64,000 bases of DNA, taken from NCBI GenBank assembly GCA_901538445.1, contig LR594585.1, positions 677,668-741,667 on the forward strand, written 5' to 3'. The position numbers and the translations under genes were made by a program. Below, piece by piece: positions 33,521 to 42,060 of the stretch (position 1 is its first letter; the number at the start of each line of letters is the position of its first letter). This DNA comes from Gemmataceae bacterium (GTDB taxonomy: Bacteria; Planctomycetota; Planctomycetia; Gemmatales; Gemmataceae). Under the pieces are notes generated by a model. That model made no database searches and was not told the DNA's origin. It saw only the letters and a list, made by a program, of their open reading frames with translations.

Positions 33521-34897
33521 TCACGGGGCCGAGCGGCTCCCGTTGAGGCCGGCGGGCGAGGAAAACCGCCCCCGGAAGATAATGGGAACCTGAGTGAACG
33601 GCCCGTCGCTCGCGACGACGAACAGGTCCGAGACCAGGGAGGCGTAGCTCCCGAAGTCGTTCCCGTCCGGGCCCGGCCTGTCGCCCAAGTCGTTGATCGC
33701 GATGTCGAGGTTGCGGCCGTAGGTGGCAGCGTACGGCACGCTGAACGAGCCCACCGGCACCCCGGTCTGGCCGCTGATCACCGTGACGTTCGTGGAGTTC
33801 TTCAGGCTCACGTAGATGTCCCCGCCGCGGATGCCGTCGGTGTCGCCGGCCGCGACGTTGATCCCGTTTCGGATGTTCTGGTTGAACGCGAAGTACCGGG
33901 CGCGGGCGAACACCGGGGCCTGCTGGGCGTCGAAGATCGCCAGCTGCGGTGCCCCCTGGGCCCGGCCGACGACGATTTCGGCGTAATTGTAGTCGTAGGG
34001 ATCGCCGCCCAACGGGTCGTTGGTCGTCGCATCGATGTTGGTCGCGGCGAGTGTGACGCCGCCCGTGTACGCGGGGGCGAACGCCAAGAACGCCCGCAGC
34101 GCCACGTACCCGCTGCCGCCCGTGCCCGGAACGACCCCGTACACCTTGACGTTGGACCCGCCCGTCTGCCTGCCGACGATGATCTCCTTGTGGAAGTCGC
34201 CGGTCACGTCGCCGGTGGTGATCTGGATGCCGCCCTTGTAGTTCGGCCCGAACGGCGCGAACGTGGACTTCAGCCGCAGTTGGTTGCCGATGTACTCGTA
34301 CACCGCCACCCGCCCGGTCGAACCGGTTCCGGTGGAGACGATAATGTCCTTCTGGTACACGGAGGCCGTGCCGCCGGCGGCCGTCGCGGGTGCCATCGCG
34401 GGGCGAATAAAGTTGAAGTACTCGAACGACGTCGTCGAGTTGACCTTGGTGATCGTGAAGTCACCGTTGTAGAACGCGCCCGCCGCGCCCGGAATATTGA
34501 TCCGCACCGTCTGCCCGACCGAGAAGCCGTGCGGGAAGTAGGTCTTGAGGGTCGTGAGGCCGTTGGCGGCGTAGGTCGCGCCGCCGGGGTTCAGCAGCTC
34601 CACCCGCGAGGTGGCGTTACCGGTCACCTCGCCGACCGCCACGTTCACCCCGCCCGTGTGCCCGGGGAACGGTACGAACTGCTGCTTCAAGTTCCCGTTC
34701 GCGTCGAACACCTGGACGAGGCCCTGCCGCCCCGGTCCGCTCCCCGTCACGTACTCGTAAGCCGTTCCCCCAGGGATCACGTCGCCGACGGCGAGGGATA
34801 GTCCCCGGTTGGCACCGAACGTGGTCGGCACGGTACGGTCTTCGAGTACCTCCACCCCAAGGCGGGTGGAGGGTTTGCGGCTGCGATCGTTCGGCAT
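33521..34897 (-). CDS. FG-GAP-like LEDRTVPT surface protein, intact paralogue
   Basis: 458 residues. N-terminus MPNDRSRKPSTRLGVEVLEDRTVPT resembles the planctomycete LEDR/LEPR-type leader, followed by repeats of the form IIVGRQTGGSNVKVYG, GGVTLAATNIDATTND, AEIVVGRAQGAPQLAIF and GGDIYVSLKNSTNVTVISGQ, which look like integrin-type beta-propeller blades. No catalytic motif. A surface or extracellular adhesive/structural role is inferred. An upstream in-frame ATG at 34978 begins with the same MPND, because the bases TTCGGCATCTCGTC are duplicated around 34890 and 34971; the downstream ATG is preferred because it directly starts the LEDR leader. Confidence 0.8.
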   Translation of the reverse strand: MPNDRSRKPSTRLGVEVLEDRTVPTTFGANRGLSLAVGDVIPGGTAYEYVTGSGPGRQGLVQVFDANGNLKQQFVPFPGHTGGVNVAVGEVTGNATSRVELLNPGGATYAANGLTTLKTYFPHGFSVGQTVRINIPGAAGAFYNGDFTITKVNSTTSFEYFNFIRPAMAPATAAGGTASVYQKDIIVSTGTGSTGRVAVYEYIGNQLRLKSTFAPFGPNYKGGIQITTGDVTGDFHKEIIVGRQTGGSNVKVYGVVPGTGGSGYVALRAFLAFAPAYTGGVTLAATNIDATTNDPLGGDPYDYNYAEIVVGRAQGAPQLAIFDAQQAPVFARARYFAFNQNIRNGINVAAGDTDGIRGGDIYVSLKNSTNVTVISGQTGVPVGSFSVPYAATYGRNLDIAINDLGDRPGPDGNDFGSYASLVSDLFVVASDGPFTQVPIIFRGRFSSPAGLNGSRSAP

Positions 34898-35324
34898 CTC
34901 GTCCTCTCGTGCTCGGTCCGCGGATGATGGCCATGGAGACGCCCCTGCGCCAGACACGCAGGGGCTGTCGTTCGGCATCTCGTCTCGGCAGATGCGGAGA
35001 GGAACGCGGGGCCGGTTCACGAACGGCCCGGGGGGAGATGGGACCGGTGGGATCGGGGGCCGCGCGGCGAAATCAGAGGGCACAACTCCAAACGGCAACG
35101 GTGTCCCGATGAGGGCAACGCGTCGACGAAAGTTGTGGCCACACAATACATGCGGGCCGCGCCAGGGAGTGGCACGACCCACCGACCAAATTTAGCAGCG
35201 CAATTATGAGCGAACGATGAGATTCGCGGGTCGAGTCGGCAGTGGTCGGACTCAATCGGGGTGGTTATTCACGACCGCCGGCCTGTGAGGTCGGCGGCGG
35301 AATCGGTCCGGAGCCGGCCCGGCG
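34898..35324 (-). other. Intergenic region upstream of the intact surface-protein gene
   Basis: 427 bases. Contains the duplicated start-region sequence near 34971, a lower-GC stretch at about 35188-35220 (AAATTTAGCAGCGCAATTAT), a possible promoter for the gene starting at 34897, and a hairpin CCGCCGGCCTgtgAGGTCGGCGG at 35275-35297 near the end of ppa that could act as its terminator. No convincing gene. Confidence 0.4.
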
Positions 35325-35885
35325 TCAGTCGTTGATGTTGCCCAGCGACGAGCGGAACCGGGTGACCGACTCGCGGACCTCGGCCGTGCCGTTCTCGTTC
35401 GACGACCACCCGAGCGGCTCGATCGTCACCCCCTCCAACTGCTTGTAGGTGGTGAAGAAGAACTCGACCTCGCGGAGGAAGTGGACCGGCACGTCCTCCA
35501 GCTTCCGGATGTGTGCGAACAGCGGGTCCTTGTGCGGCACCGCGAGGATCTTAAAGTCGTTGAACCCCTTGTCCTTCATGCGGAAGATGCCGACGACCCG
35601 GGCCTCGATCAGGCACCCCGAGAACGTCGCCTCGTTCACCATCACTAGGATGTCGAGCGGGTCGCCGTCCTCGGCGAGCGTCTGCGGGATGAACCCGTAG
35701 TCCCCGGGGTACACGGCCGAGCTGTACAAGTAGCGGTCGAGCTTGATGAGGCCGGTGACCTTGTCCACCTCGAACTTGTTCCGCCGCCCCTTGGGGATCT
35801 CGATGATCGAGTTGACGACGGACGCCTCGCCGGTGCCCGGCGGGATCATCATGTAGTCGCGGAGGTAGTCGCGGCGTGCGAACAT
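35325..35885 (-). CDS. ppa: Inorganic pyrophosphatase (family I)
   Basis: 186 residues, normal length. Hydrolyses pyrophosphate to phosphate. Motifs: VVNSIIEIPKGRRNKFEVDK, SSAVYPGDYGFIPQTLAEDGDPLDILV (metal-binding Asp cluster) and GFNDFKILAVPHKDP. Soluble and Mg-dependent by family. ATG at 35885 starts MFARRDYLRDYMMIP; the open frame further upstream is non-homologous. Confidence 0.93.
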   Translation of the reverse strand: MFARRDYLRDYMMIPPGTGEASVVNSIIEIPKGRRNKFEVDKVTGLIKLDRYLYSSAVYPGDYGFIPQTLAEDGDPLDILVMVNEATFSGCLIEARVVGIFRMKDKGFNDFKILAVPHKDPLFAHIRKLEDVPVHFLREVEFFFTTYKQLEGVTIEPLGWSSNENGTAEVRESVTRFRSSLGNIND

Positions 35886-36029
35886 GACTGGTGGCGGTGG
35901 TTGTGGGGTGCGGGTGCGGGCCTCGCGTCGCGGGGGCGGCACAGATCTCACCGCCCACCGGAACGGACACCGGGACAATCTACGACCCCCGCCCCCGAAC
36001 CAACACCCCAGTCCCGCCAACGCGGGCCG

Positions 36030-36395
36030 TCACCCGGTCACGGCGATCCGCTTCGGCTTGACCGCCTCGACCTTCGGCAGGTGGACGGTCAGCACGCCGA
36101 CCTTCAACTCGGCCGTGATCCGGTCCGCGGCCACGGTCTCGGCCACCCGGAACACCCGGTGGTAGTTCGTCGGGTCATACTCGCGGGTCGCGGGCCGCCG
36201 CCCGTGGACCGACAGCTCGCCCTTCTCGAACCGGATGTCCACGTCGCCCGGCTTCACCCCGGGCATGTCGGCGACCACGAGGAACTCGCCCTCGGTCTCC
36301 AGGATGTCCACCCGCGGGCCGACGGTGACCGACCGCTCCTCGGCGGGGGCCGCGGGGCCGTTCTGGGCGGGCGCTTCGCGTGCAAGGTTCGTCAT
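36030..36395 (-). CDS. Small heat shock protein Hsp20, copy 1
   Basis: 121 residues. Alpha-crystallin domain from about residue 27: VDILETEGEFLVVADMPGVKPGDVDIRFEKGELSVHGRR, then ELKVGVLTVHLPKVEAVKPKRIAV with a short C-terminal I-x-V-like anchor. ATP-independent holdase chaperone. AAGGAG lies about 10 bases before the ATG. Downstream of a second hsp20 gene and separated from it by a palindrome. Confidence 0.9.
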   Translation of the reverse strand: MTNLAREAPAQNGPAAPAEERSVTVGPRVDILETEGEFLVVADMPGVKPGDVDIRFEKGELSVHGRRPATREYDPTNYHRVFRVAETVAADRITAELKVGVLTVHLPKVEAVKPKRIAVTG

Positions 36396-36438
36396 GACAC
36401 GTGCTCCTTATGTGAGTGGTGGTGTGTGGTTGAGCGAC

Positions 36439-36507
36439 CGAGCCACGGGGGTCACCCCCGTGGTCTTTGGCACCGTGTCGCACCACGGGGGTGACCCCCG
36501 TGGCTCG
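36439..36507 (+). repeat. Palindrome family G copy (CGAGCCACGGGGGTCACCCCCG)
   Basis: Arms CGAGCCACGGGGGTCACCCC and its complement, each self-complementary around GGGGGTCACCCCC, loop TCTTTGGCACCGTGTCG. It sits between the two hsp20 genes and could process or terminate part of the mRNA. Confidence 0.85.
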
Positions 36508-36517
36508 AAGGGCCGCG

Positions 36518-36946
36518 TCACTCGCCCTTGACGACGATCTTCCGGGGCTTGGCGGCCTCGTGCTTCGGGAGCGTGAGCCGCAGGACGCCGTCGGTGTACT
36601 TCGCCTCGACCCGGTCGGCGTCCACGAGGGCCGGGAGCCCGACGACGCGGGTGAACTTCCCGAACGGCCGCTCCTGCCGCAGCCACACGGCCCCGGCGAC
36701 CTCGGGCGGGTTCCGCTCGCCGGCCACGGTGAGCTGGTTCCCCTCGGTCACGGTCACCTCGAGCTGGGCCGGGTCCACGCCGGGCAGGTCGGCCTCGGCG
36801 TACACGGCGTGCTCGTCCTCCCACACGGTCAGTTGCGGCGCGGTCGCCGGCGTGCCGGCCCGGCTCAGCCACTTCGCGAACTCGTCCTGCACCTGGTTGA
36901 ACTCGGTCCACAGCGCCCCGAACGGGTGACGGCGGGTCTGGAACAT
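36518..36946 (-). CDS. Small heat shock protein Hsp20, copy 2
   Basis: 142 residues. N-terminal helix MFQTRRHPFGALWTEFNQVQ, then an alpha-crystallin domain: LTVWEDEHAVYAEADLPGVDPAQLEVTV, GAVWLRQERPFGKFTRVVGL and GVLRLTLPKHEAAKPRKIVV. Start ATG at 36946 is supported by AAGGAGG seven bases upstream. First gene of the hsp20 pair; a sigma-54-like site lies about 115 bases upstream. Confidence 0.9.
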   Translation of the reverse strand: MFQTRRHPFGALWTEFNQVQDEFAKWLSRAGTPATAPQLTVWEDEHAVYAEADLPGVDPAQLEVTVTEGNQLTVAGERNPPEVAGAVWLRQERPFGKFTRVVGLPALVDADRVEAKYTDGVLRLTLPKHEAAKPRKIVVKGE

Positions 36947-37383
36947 GAGCACTCCTCCTTCACGGTTGGGTTGGTCCGGGGTCGCCCCCGGTCACTGCTT
37001 TGGATGGGACGGCCCCCGAAACGATTCACGCCGCGACGGGCCACGAAACCCTGTATTTCAAGCCGCGTGCCAAACTCCAGAACCCCCTCGCGCGGCCGCC
37101 CGAGGTGCAAGAAAATCAAGAATTTGCGGCAGGTGAGGGTCACTGTAAACCAATCCCTGGCGTGTGCCACTCCGATCCAGTGGTGCAAAAATGGCAGGCG
37201 CAGCGATTTCGTGGTTGAGCGGGGGTCAGAGATCCGACATGATGGCGGGTGACGAGCCCTGCCCCGCCCCCGCCGCCTTTTCACCGGCCCGACCGCCTGC
37301 CCCCCACGACGGACCCCGCCCTCTCCCGGCCCGGTCCACACCCCCCCCGCCCCACCGCACCCGCACTTCGACGAGGCCCACAA
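36947..37383. other. Divergent promoter region between hsp20 and the DUF1501 gene
   Basis: About 440 bases. Lower GC between 37030 and 37220. It contains the sigma-54-like site at 37057-37073 on the minus strand. No CIRCE-type inverted repeat and no gene were seen. Confidence 0.45.
37057..37073 (-). promoter_or_regulatory. Putative sigma-54 promoter for the hsp20 pair
   Basis: On the minus strand TTGGCACGCGGCTTGAA. The -24 element TTGGCACG is perfect and spacing is correct, but the -12 dinucleotide is GA instead of GC. Start would be about 100 bases before the hsp20 ATG. Confidence 0.3.
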
Positions 37384-38799
37384 ATGCTCACGATCAGCGA
37401 CACGCGACGGAGCCGCCACTGCCAGGGGGCGTCGCGCCGCGACTTCCTGAAGGTCGGAAGCCTCGGCCTGTTCGGCGGGCTCGGGCTCCCCGAGCTGCTC
37501 GCCGCACGCGCACGGGCCGGGGACGGCGGCCAGCCGACCACGAAGAAGGACCGCGCCGTCGTGCTCCTGTTCCTCTCCGGCGGCCCGTCCCACATCGAGT
37601 TCTTCGACCCGAAGATGTCCGCCCCGGAGGACGTGCGGAGCATGACCGGCGAGGTGAAGACCCGGACCTCCGGCGTCACCTTCGGCGGCACGTTCACGAA
37701 GCTCGCGAACATGACCGACAAGTTCACCGTCGTGCGGTCTTACGCCTCGATGAACGCCGACCACACGTACCTGTCGGTGACCAGTGGCGGGAACCCGCTC
37801 AAGGCCGCGATGGGAGCGATGTACGCCCGCGTCGCCGGCAACACGAACCCGGACACCGGCATCCCGTCGAACGTGCTCGTGCTCCCCGAGGCGGTCGAGC
37901 CGGGGCTGAAGCTCGGGAGCAACTTCGAGACGGGCGCGCTGCCGACGCTGACCGCCCCGGGGGAACTCGGGCCGGGGTACGCGGCGTTCGACCCGAGCGG
38001 CGGCGACCAGCTCAAGAAGAACCTGCAACTGAAGATCCCGCAGGAGCGGTTCAGCGACCGCCGGCACCTCCTCGCGGGGCTCGACACGGTCCGCCGCGAG
38101 GCCGACGCGTCCGGGCTGATGGAGGGGCTGGACCGGTTCCAGCAGCAGGCGTTCGACGTCGTCGTCCGCGGCGTCGGCGAGGCGTTCGACGTGTCGAAGG
38201 AGGACCCGAAGACCCTCGCGAGGTACGACACGAGCGGCCTGTTCAAGCGCGAAGACATCACGAAGTGGAACGACATGAGGCGGTCGTCGAACCTGCTCGG
38301 CAAGCAGTTGCTCCTGGCCCGGCGGCTGTGCGAGGCCGGGTGCGGGTTCGTGACCGTGTCGGACTGCGGGTGGGACATGCACGCGAACGAGAACAGCCCG
38401 AAGAACATGGCCGGGCTCCCGCCGATGACGAGCCAGGTGGACCACGCGGTCGCCGCGTTCCTGGAAGACGTCCACGCCCGCGGGCTGTCGGACAAGATCC
38501 TGCTCGTGGTCACCGGCGAGATGGGCCGCACCCCGCGGCGCAACAAGAACGGCGGCCGCGACCACTACGCGAACCTGACGACCCTCCTCCTGGCCGGCGG
38601 CGGCCTGAAGGACGGCCAGGTGATCGGCCAGTCGGACCGGACCGCGTCGCAGCCGGCGACCGAGCGGTACACGCCCAAGAACCTGCTCGCGACCATCATG
38701 GGCAGCGTCCTCGACCTGGGCGAGGTCCGGGTGCGACCGGGCCTGGGCCGCGTCGCCAACGCGCTGACCGAGAACGACCCGATCCCCGGTCTGCTGTAA
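37384..38799 (+). CDS. DUF1501 Tat-exported protein
   Basis: 471 residues. Twin-arginine signal SRRDFLKVGSLGLFGG near residue 18. DUF1501 (sulfatase/alkaline-phosphatase-superfamily fold) signatures: VVLLFLSGGPSHIEFFDPK, ADHTYLSVTSGGNP, DCGWDMHANENSPKNM, VVTGEMGRTPRRNKNGGRDHYAN. Such proteins are highly expanded in planctomycetes and usually encoded next to a PSD1/DUF1549 cytochrome-domain protein; no such partner is adjacent here. Substrate unknown; a role in extracellular polysaccharide or sulfate-ester handling is a family-level guess. Confidence 0.92.
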   Translation: MLTISDTRRSRHCQGASRRDFLKVGSLGLFGGLGLPELLAARARAGDGGQPTTKKDRAVVLLFLSGGPSHIEFFDPKMSAPEDVRSMTGEVKTRTSGVTFGGTFTKLANMTDKFTVVRSYASMNADHTYLSVTSGGNPLKAAMGAMYARVAGNTNPDTGIPSNVLVLPEAVEPGLKLGSNFETGALPTLTAPGELGPGYAAFDPSGGDQLKKNLQLKIPQERFSDRRHLLAGLDTVRREADASGLMEGLDRFQQQAFDVVVRGVGEAFDVSKEDPKTLARYDTSGLFKREDITKWNDMRRSSNLLGKQLLLARRLCEAGCGFVTVSDCGWDMHANENSPKNMAGLPPMTSQVDHAVAAFLEDVHARGLSDKILLVVTGEMGRTPRRNKNGGRDHYANLTTLLLAGGGLKDGQVIGQSDRTASQPATERYTPKNLLATIMGSVLDLGEVRVRPGLGRVANALTENDPIPGLL

Positions 38800-38837
38800 C
38801 GAATCGTTCAAGATTTTCAGTTCAACGTTGTGGTCGC

Positions 38838-38910
38838 GGCGAGCCGGGGGCGTGAGCGATCGGGGGGCACGCAAAGGTGAACCTCCGGTCGCTCACGCCC
38901 CCGGCTCGCC
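38838..38910 (+). repeat. Palindrome family H copy 2
   Basis: Ends GGCGAGCC/GGCTCGCC, arms GGCGAGCCGGGGGCGTGAGC and GCTCACGCCCCCGGCTCGCC. It occupies the only notable part of the 315-base gap between the DUF1501 gene and the BBP7-like gene. Confidence 0.85.
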
Positions 38911-39114
38911 GCTCGTCAGGGTTTCTCGTCTGACGGTTCGCGTCACCTCGTGCCAAATGTGAAGATGTGCCGGTTCCGCCGACCCCGGGTTGTCGGTCGA
39001 TTCCCTCGGGTGCCACTTTGTGCGGCACCGCCGCGGCCACCCGTGCCGAACCTAGTGCGGGACGGGGCCGTAACGCCCGGACTGCTCTGCACCGCTTTAA
39101 CGCAAGGAGGCGTT

Positions 39115-40515
39115 ATGCTGGTTCGCAAACTCGGACTACTTTCATTCTTCCTCGGGGCCGGCGCGGCGAACGCGCAAGCACCCTCCGCGGCCCCGGCCGC
39201 GTACCCTTCGCACCCCGCCGCGGTCCAGCAGAGGGTGATGCCGGGCGGCTACCCGCAGGGCGCACACTCCGGCCGGTACTCGGAGTACCTGCCCGCGGGC
39301 TACCCGGCGCAAGCGGCCCCGGGCCAACCGGCCCCGGTGGCCGCACCCGGTCAGCCGGCCCCGGTGGCCGCACCCGGCGGCGCGCCGTGCGGCGAGGCGT
39401 GCCCCCAGCCGTGCCCGGAGGTGTGCCCGACGGCGTGCGGGTGCTACCCGAACTCGCGGGTGTGGGCCAGCGCCGAGTGGCTGTACCTCGCCACGTCCGG
39501 CCAGGCGCTCCCGCCGCTCGTCACCGCCTCGACCACCGGCGGCACCGGGGCGCTCGTCCCGGGGAACACGCTGGTGTACGGCAACCAGCGGGTGAACAAC
39601 GAGTTCCGCAACGGGCTGCTCGTCAACGCCGGGATCTGGTTCGGCGACGACCGCCGGTTCGGGCTGGAAGGGAACTTCCTGTACCTCGGGGACAGCTCGG
39701 AGGGGGTCGCCGTGAGCGGGAGCGGCGCGCCGGGCACCCCGCTCATCGCCCGCCCGTTCTTCAACGCGGTCACCGGGCTGCCGGACTCGCAACTCGTGGC
39801 CGTGCCCGGGAGCCTCGCGGGCACCGTCACCGTCACCGGGCAGAACTCGTTCATCGGCGGCGGGTTCAACTTCCTCCACAATCTGTGCTGCTCGCCGTGC
39901 GGCCGGCTCGACCTGATCTACGGCTACCAGTACTTCAACCTGTCCGACGACGTGACGATCACCGAGGACCTGCTCACCACGACCACGACGCCGGGGGGCC
40001 TGCCGGCCGGGTTCCGGTTCCAGATCCGCGACAACTTCCAGACCGACAACAGCTTCAACGGCGGCGTCATCGGGCTCGCGGCCGAGCGCCAGTTCGGGGC
40101 GATCGTACTGGGCGCGCGGGCGGCGGTCGCCCTGGGCAACATGAACCAGGTCGTGACCATCCAGGGCACGACGATCGCGACCCCGCCCGGCGGCGCGCCG
40201 ACGACCGGGGTGGGCGGCCTGCTCACCCAGACCTCGAACATCGGCCGGTACGAGCAGAACGAGTTCGCCGTGGCCCCGATGATCGGGCTCAAGCTCGGCG
40301 TCCAGGTGACCAAGCACGTGATGGTGTTCGGCGGGTACAACTTCATCTACCTGAGCAACGTGGCCCGCGCCGGGGACCAGATCGACCTGCGGGTGAACCC
40401 GAACCTGATCCCCCCGCCGAACGGGCTGGGCGGCCCGGCCGTGCCGGCGTTCGCGTTCCGCACGACCGACTTCTGGGCGCAGGGCGTCAGCGCCGGTCTC
40501 CGCCTGAGCTACTGA
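39115..40515 (+). CDS. BBP7-family outer-membrane beta-barrel protein
   Basis: 466 residues. Signal peptide (KLGLLSFFLGAGAANAQA), a Pro/Ala-rich linker containing a direct duplication of APGQPAPVA, a Cys-rich patch (CGEACPQPCPEVCPTACGC) and a barrel domain of alternating strands from about residue 115: VWASAEWLYLATSG, NEFRNGLLVNAGIWFGDDRRFGLEGNFL, DLIYGYQYFNLSDDV, ending in an aromatic-type terminal strand (GVSAGLRLSY). This matches planctomycete BBP7-like barrels. Start ATG with AAGGAGG four bases upstream. The six-plus cysteines before the barrel are unusual and may form disulfides. Confidence 0.85.
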   Translation: MLVRKLGLLSFFLGAGAANAQAPSAAPAAYPSHPAAVQQRVMPGGYPQGAHSGRYSEYLPAGYPAQAAPGQPAPVAAPGQPAPVAAPGGAPCGEACPQPCPEVCPTACGCYPNSRVWASAEWLYLATSGQALPPLVTASTTGGTGALVPGNTLVYGNQRVNNEFRNGLLVNAGIWFGDDRRFGLEGNFLYLGDSSEGVAVSGSGAPGTPLIARPFFNAVTGLPDSQLVAVPGSLAGTVTVTGQNSFIGGGFNFLHNLCCSPCGRLDLIYGYQYFNLSDDVTITEDLLTTTTTPGGLPAGFRFQIRDNFQTDNSFNGGVIGLAAERQFGAIVLGARAAVALGNMNQVVTIQGTTIATPPGGAPTTGVGGLLTQTSNIGRYEQNEFAVAPMIGLKLGVQVTKHVMVFGGYNFIYLSNVARAGDQIDLRVNPNLIPPPNGLGGPAVPAFAFRTTDFWAQGVSAGLRLSY

Positions 40516-40554
40516 CCGCGGGTTAAAGTGAGCGGTAACCGGTGCTGGTTCTTG

Positions 40555-40691
40555 CCCTCCCCACTTTGTGGGGGAGGGTGGCGAGGCTCTGCGAGCCGGG
40601 TGGGGGGGAACGCACGACGCACCGCTCAGGTCGCCCCCCCCCACCCGCTCCTCGAAGACTCGGAGCGACCTCCCCCACCGAGGGGGAGGTC
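40555..40691 (-). repeat. Four-hairpin palindromic element, family A copy 3
   Basis: Inverted copy of 2477-2610. Hairpin 2 reads (minus strand) GCTCCGAGTCTTCGAGGAGC, as in copy 2. It lies in the 312-base gap between the barrel gene and the Cys-rich gene; nothing else recognisable is there. Confidence 0.85.
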
Positions 40692-40827
40692 AGAAGACCG
40701 GGCGACTCATCGATTCAGACTTGGTCGGACACTGGCCGAGTTACTTTTGTCGGGCGGCGACCCCGTGGTCGCCGCCCGACGCCGTTGTGGGTTGACCGCG
40801 GGGGCCGCGGGCGGGTACGATCCTCCC

Positions 40828-41313
40828 ATGCGGACCGCACGCACAACCCGAGCACTGCTGTGCCTGCTGATCGCGGCCTCGACCGCGATCGGCGTCACGC
40901 TCCCCGTCCGGGCGTGCGCCTGTTCGAGCCCGTCTCCGACCCACCCGCAAGCTAATCCCGCTGAGTCGCACGAGCCGCAACCGCCGGTCGCGAAGCACGC
41001 GTGCTGCCCACCGAAGCCCGGTGGGAAGGCGTGCTGCTGCTGCGAGCCGCCGGCCGCCGAGCCGCAACCGCTCTCGACCTCGCTCGCGCCGCACGCAGCG
41101 TGCGGGTGCGTCGCGTGCGACTGCGGAACGCACGCACCGGAGCCCGTTCCCCCGACCGCCGCGACGCCCGACCTCGAGGACGTCCCCGCGTCCGAGCCCC
41201 CGGCCCCGCCCGTGTCGCCCGCGTCCCCGCACACCGCGGCCCGCGGTTCCCGCTCTTCGACCGCCGCTCCGCCTGTGAACCTGCTCCTCGCCCTGTCGCG
41301 GCGCACCTGTTAG
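40828..41313 (+). CDS. Cys-rich exported protein
   Basis: 161 residues. Signal peptide (LLCLLIAASTAIGVTLPVRAC), then a Cys-dense region (CACSS, KHACCPPKPGGKACCCCEPP, HAACGCVACDCGTHA; about 15 cysteines) followed by a Pro/Ala/Ser tail. Clustered CC and CxC motifs suggest metal binding (copper or zinc) or dense disulfides. It is 195 bases upstream of another exported Cys-containing gene on the same strand. No family name recognised. Confidence 0.6.
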   Translation: MRTARTTRALLCLLIAASTAIGVTLPVRACACSSPSPTHPQANPAESHEPQPPVAKHACCPPKPGGKACCCCEPPAAEPQPLSTSLAPHAACGCVACDCGTHAPEPVPPTAATPDLEDVPASEPPAPPVSPASPHTAARGSRSSTAAPPVNLLLALSRRTC

Positions 41314-41508
41314 CGACGCCGCGCGCCCGCTCCTGCGCTCCCAACTAACACACAACCGCGGGGCCGGTGCCCCGCACTCCCAAACCACGAAAGTGGACGT
41401 TCCGCGGCGCGTCATGCCCCGCGGACGCGCCCGACAGCCCGGGTTCCCGCCGGCCGCACGGTGCGGTCGCGTGCCCCGGTCCCGTTCCTGTTCGATTGGA
41501 GATCCGTG

Positions 41509-41838
41509 ATGATTCGTGCCATGTTCGCCCCCGTCGCCGTTGCCAGCGCCCTCGCCACCGGGGCCGCTCTCGCCGCCGACAAGGAAGTGAAGCTCACCGG
41601 CAGCCTCGTCTGCGGCAAGTGCAAGCTGAAGGAGACGGCCAAGTGTACCAACGTCCTCCAAGTCAAGGAGGGTGACAAGGTGGTGAACTACTACCTCGAC
41701 GACACCGGCGCGAAGGAAGCGTACCACGAGGGCGCGTGCGGCGGCGAGTCGGTCGAGGGCGTCACCGTCACCGGCACCGTGACCGAGAAGGACGGTAAGA
41801 AGACCATCAAGCCCACCAAGGTCGAGACCAAGAAGTGA
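41509..41838 (+). CDS. Small exported protein, DUF6370-like
   Basis: 109 residues. Signal peptide (MFAPVAVASALATGAALAADK), then a compact domain EVKLTGSLVCGKCKLKETAKCTNVLQVKEGDKVVNYYLDD ... GVTVTGTVTEKDGKKTIKP. The CGKC...KC pattern is typical of small planctomycete periplasmic proteins I recall as DUF6370. A metal- or redox-linked role is possible; none is shown. ATG preceded by GGAGATCCGTG. Confidence 0.65.
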   Translation: MIRAMFAPVAVASALATGAALAADKEVKLTGSLVCGKCKLKETAKCTNVLQVKEGDKVVNYYLDDTGAKEAYHEGACGGESVEGVTVTGTVTEKDGKKTIKPTKVETKK

Positions 41839-41870
41839 GTGCGGGGCGGGCCGAAACGGCCGCTGCCCCG

Positions 41871-41932
41871 GCGAACCCTGAGCGCCAGCGAGGGGGTGAG
41901 GCGCACCCCCTCGCTGGCGCTCAGGGTTCGCC
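41871..41932 (+). repeat. Palindrome family E copy 2
   Basis: Arms GGCGAACCCTGAGCGCCAGC and GCTGGCGCTCAGGGTTCGCC. See 28012-28074 for the compensated difference. Between the DUF6370-like gene and dxr. Confidence 0.85.
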
Positions 41933-41984
41933 CCCTATTCACATCACACGCCCCCTGCTCGCCGGGCCCCCACCGCCATCCGCC

Positions 41985-42014
41985 TTGTTCGCGCGCAAGC
42001 CGCGGTCGTACAAT
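41985..42014 (+). promoter_or_regulatory. Putative sigma-70-type promoter for dxr-rseP
   Basis: TTGTTC, 18 bases, TACAAT, with predicted start about 40 bases before the dxr ATG. Confidence 0.5.
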
Positions 42015-42060
42015 GCCCGGTACCGTCAGAGGCCGAGCCCGCGTCCGCTGGTAGCGCGTC

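Noticed and set aside
34809-35195. 128-codon plus-strand frame opposite the surface protein start
   Set aside because: Overlaps the leader of the intact surface protein gene and lacks a start signal.
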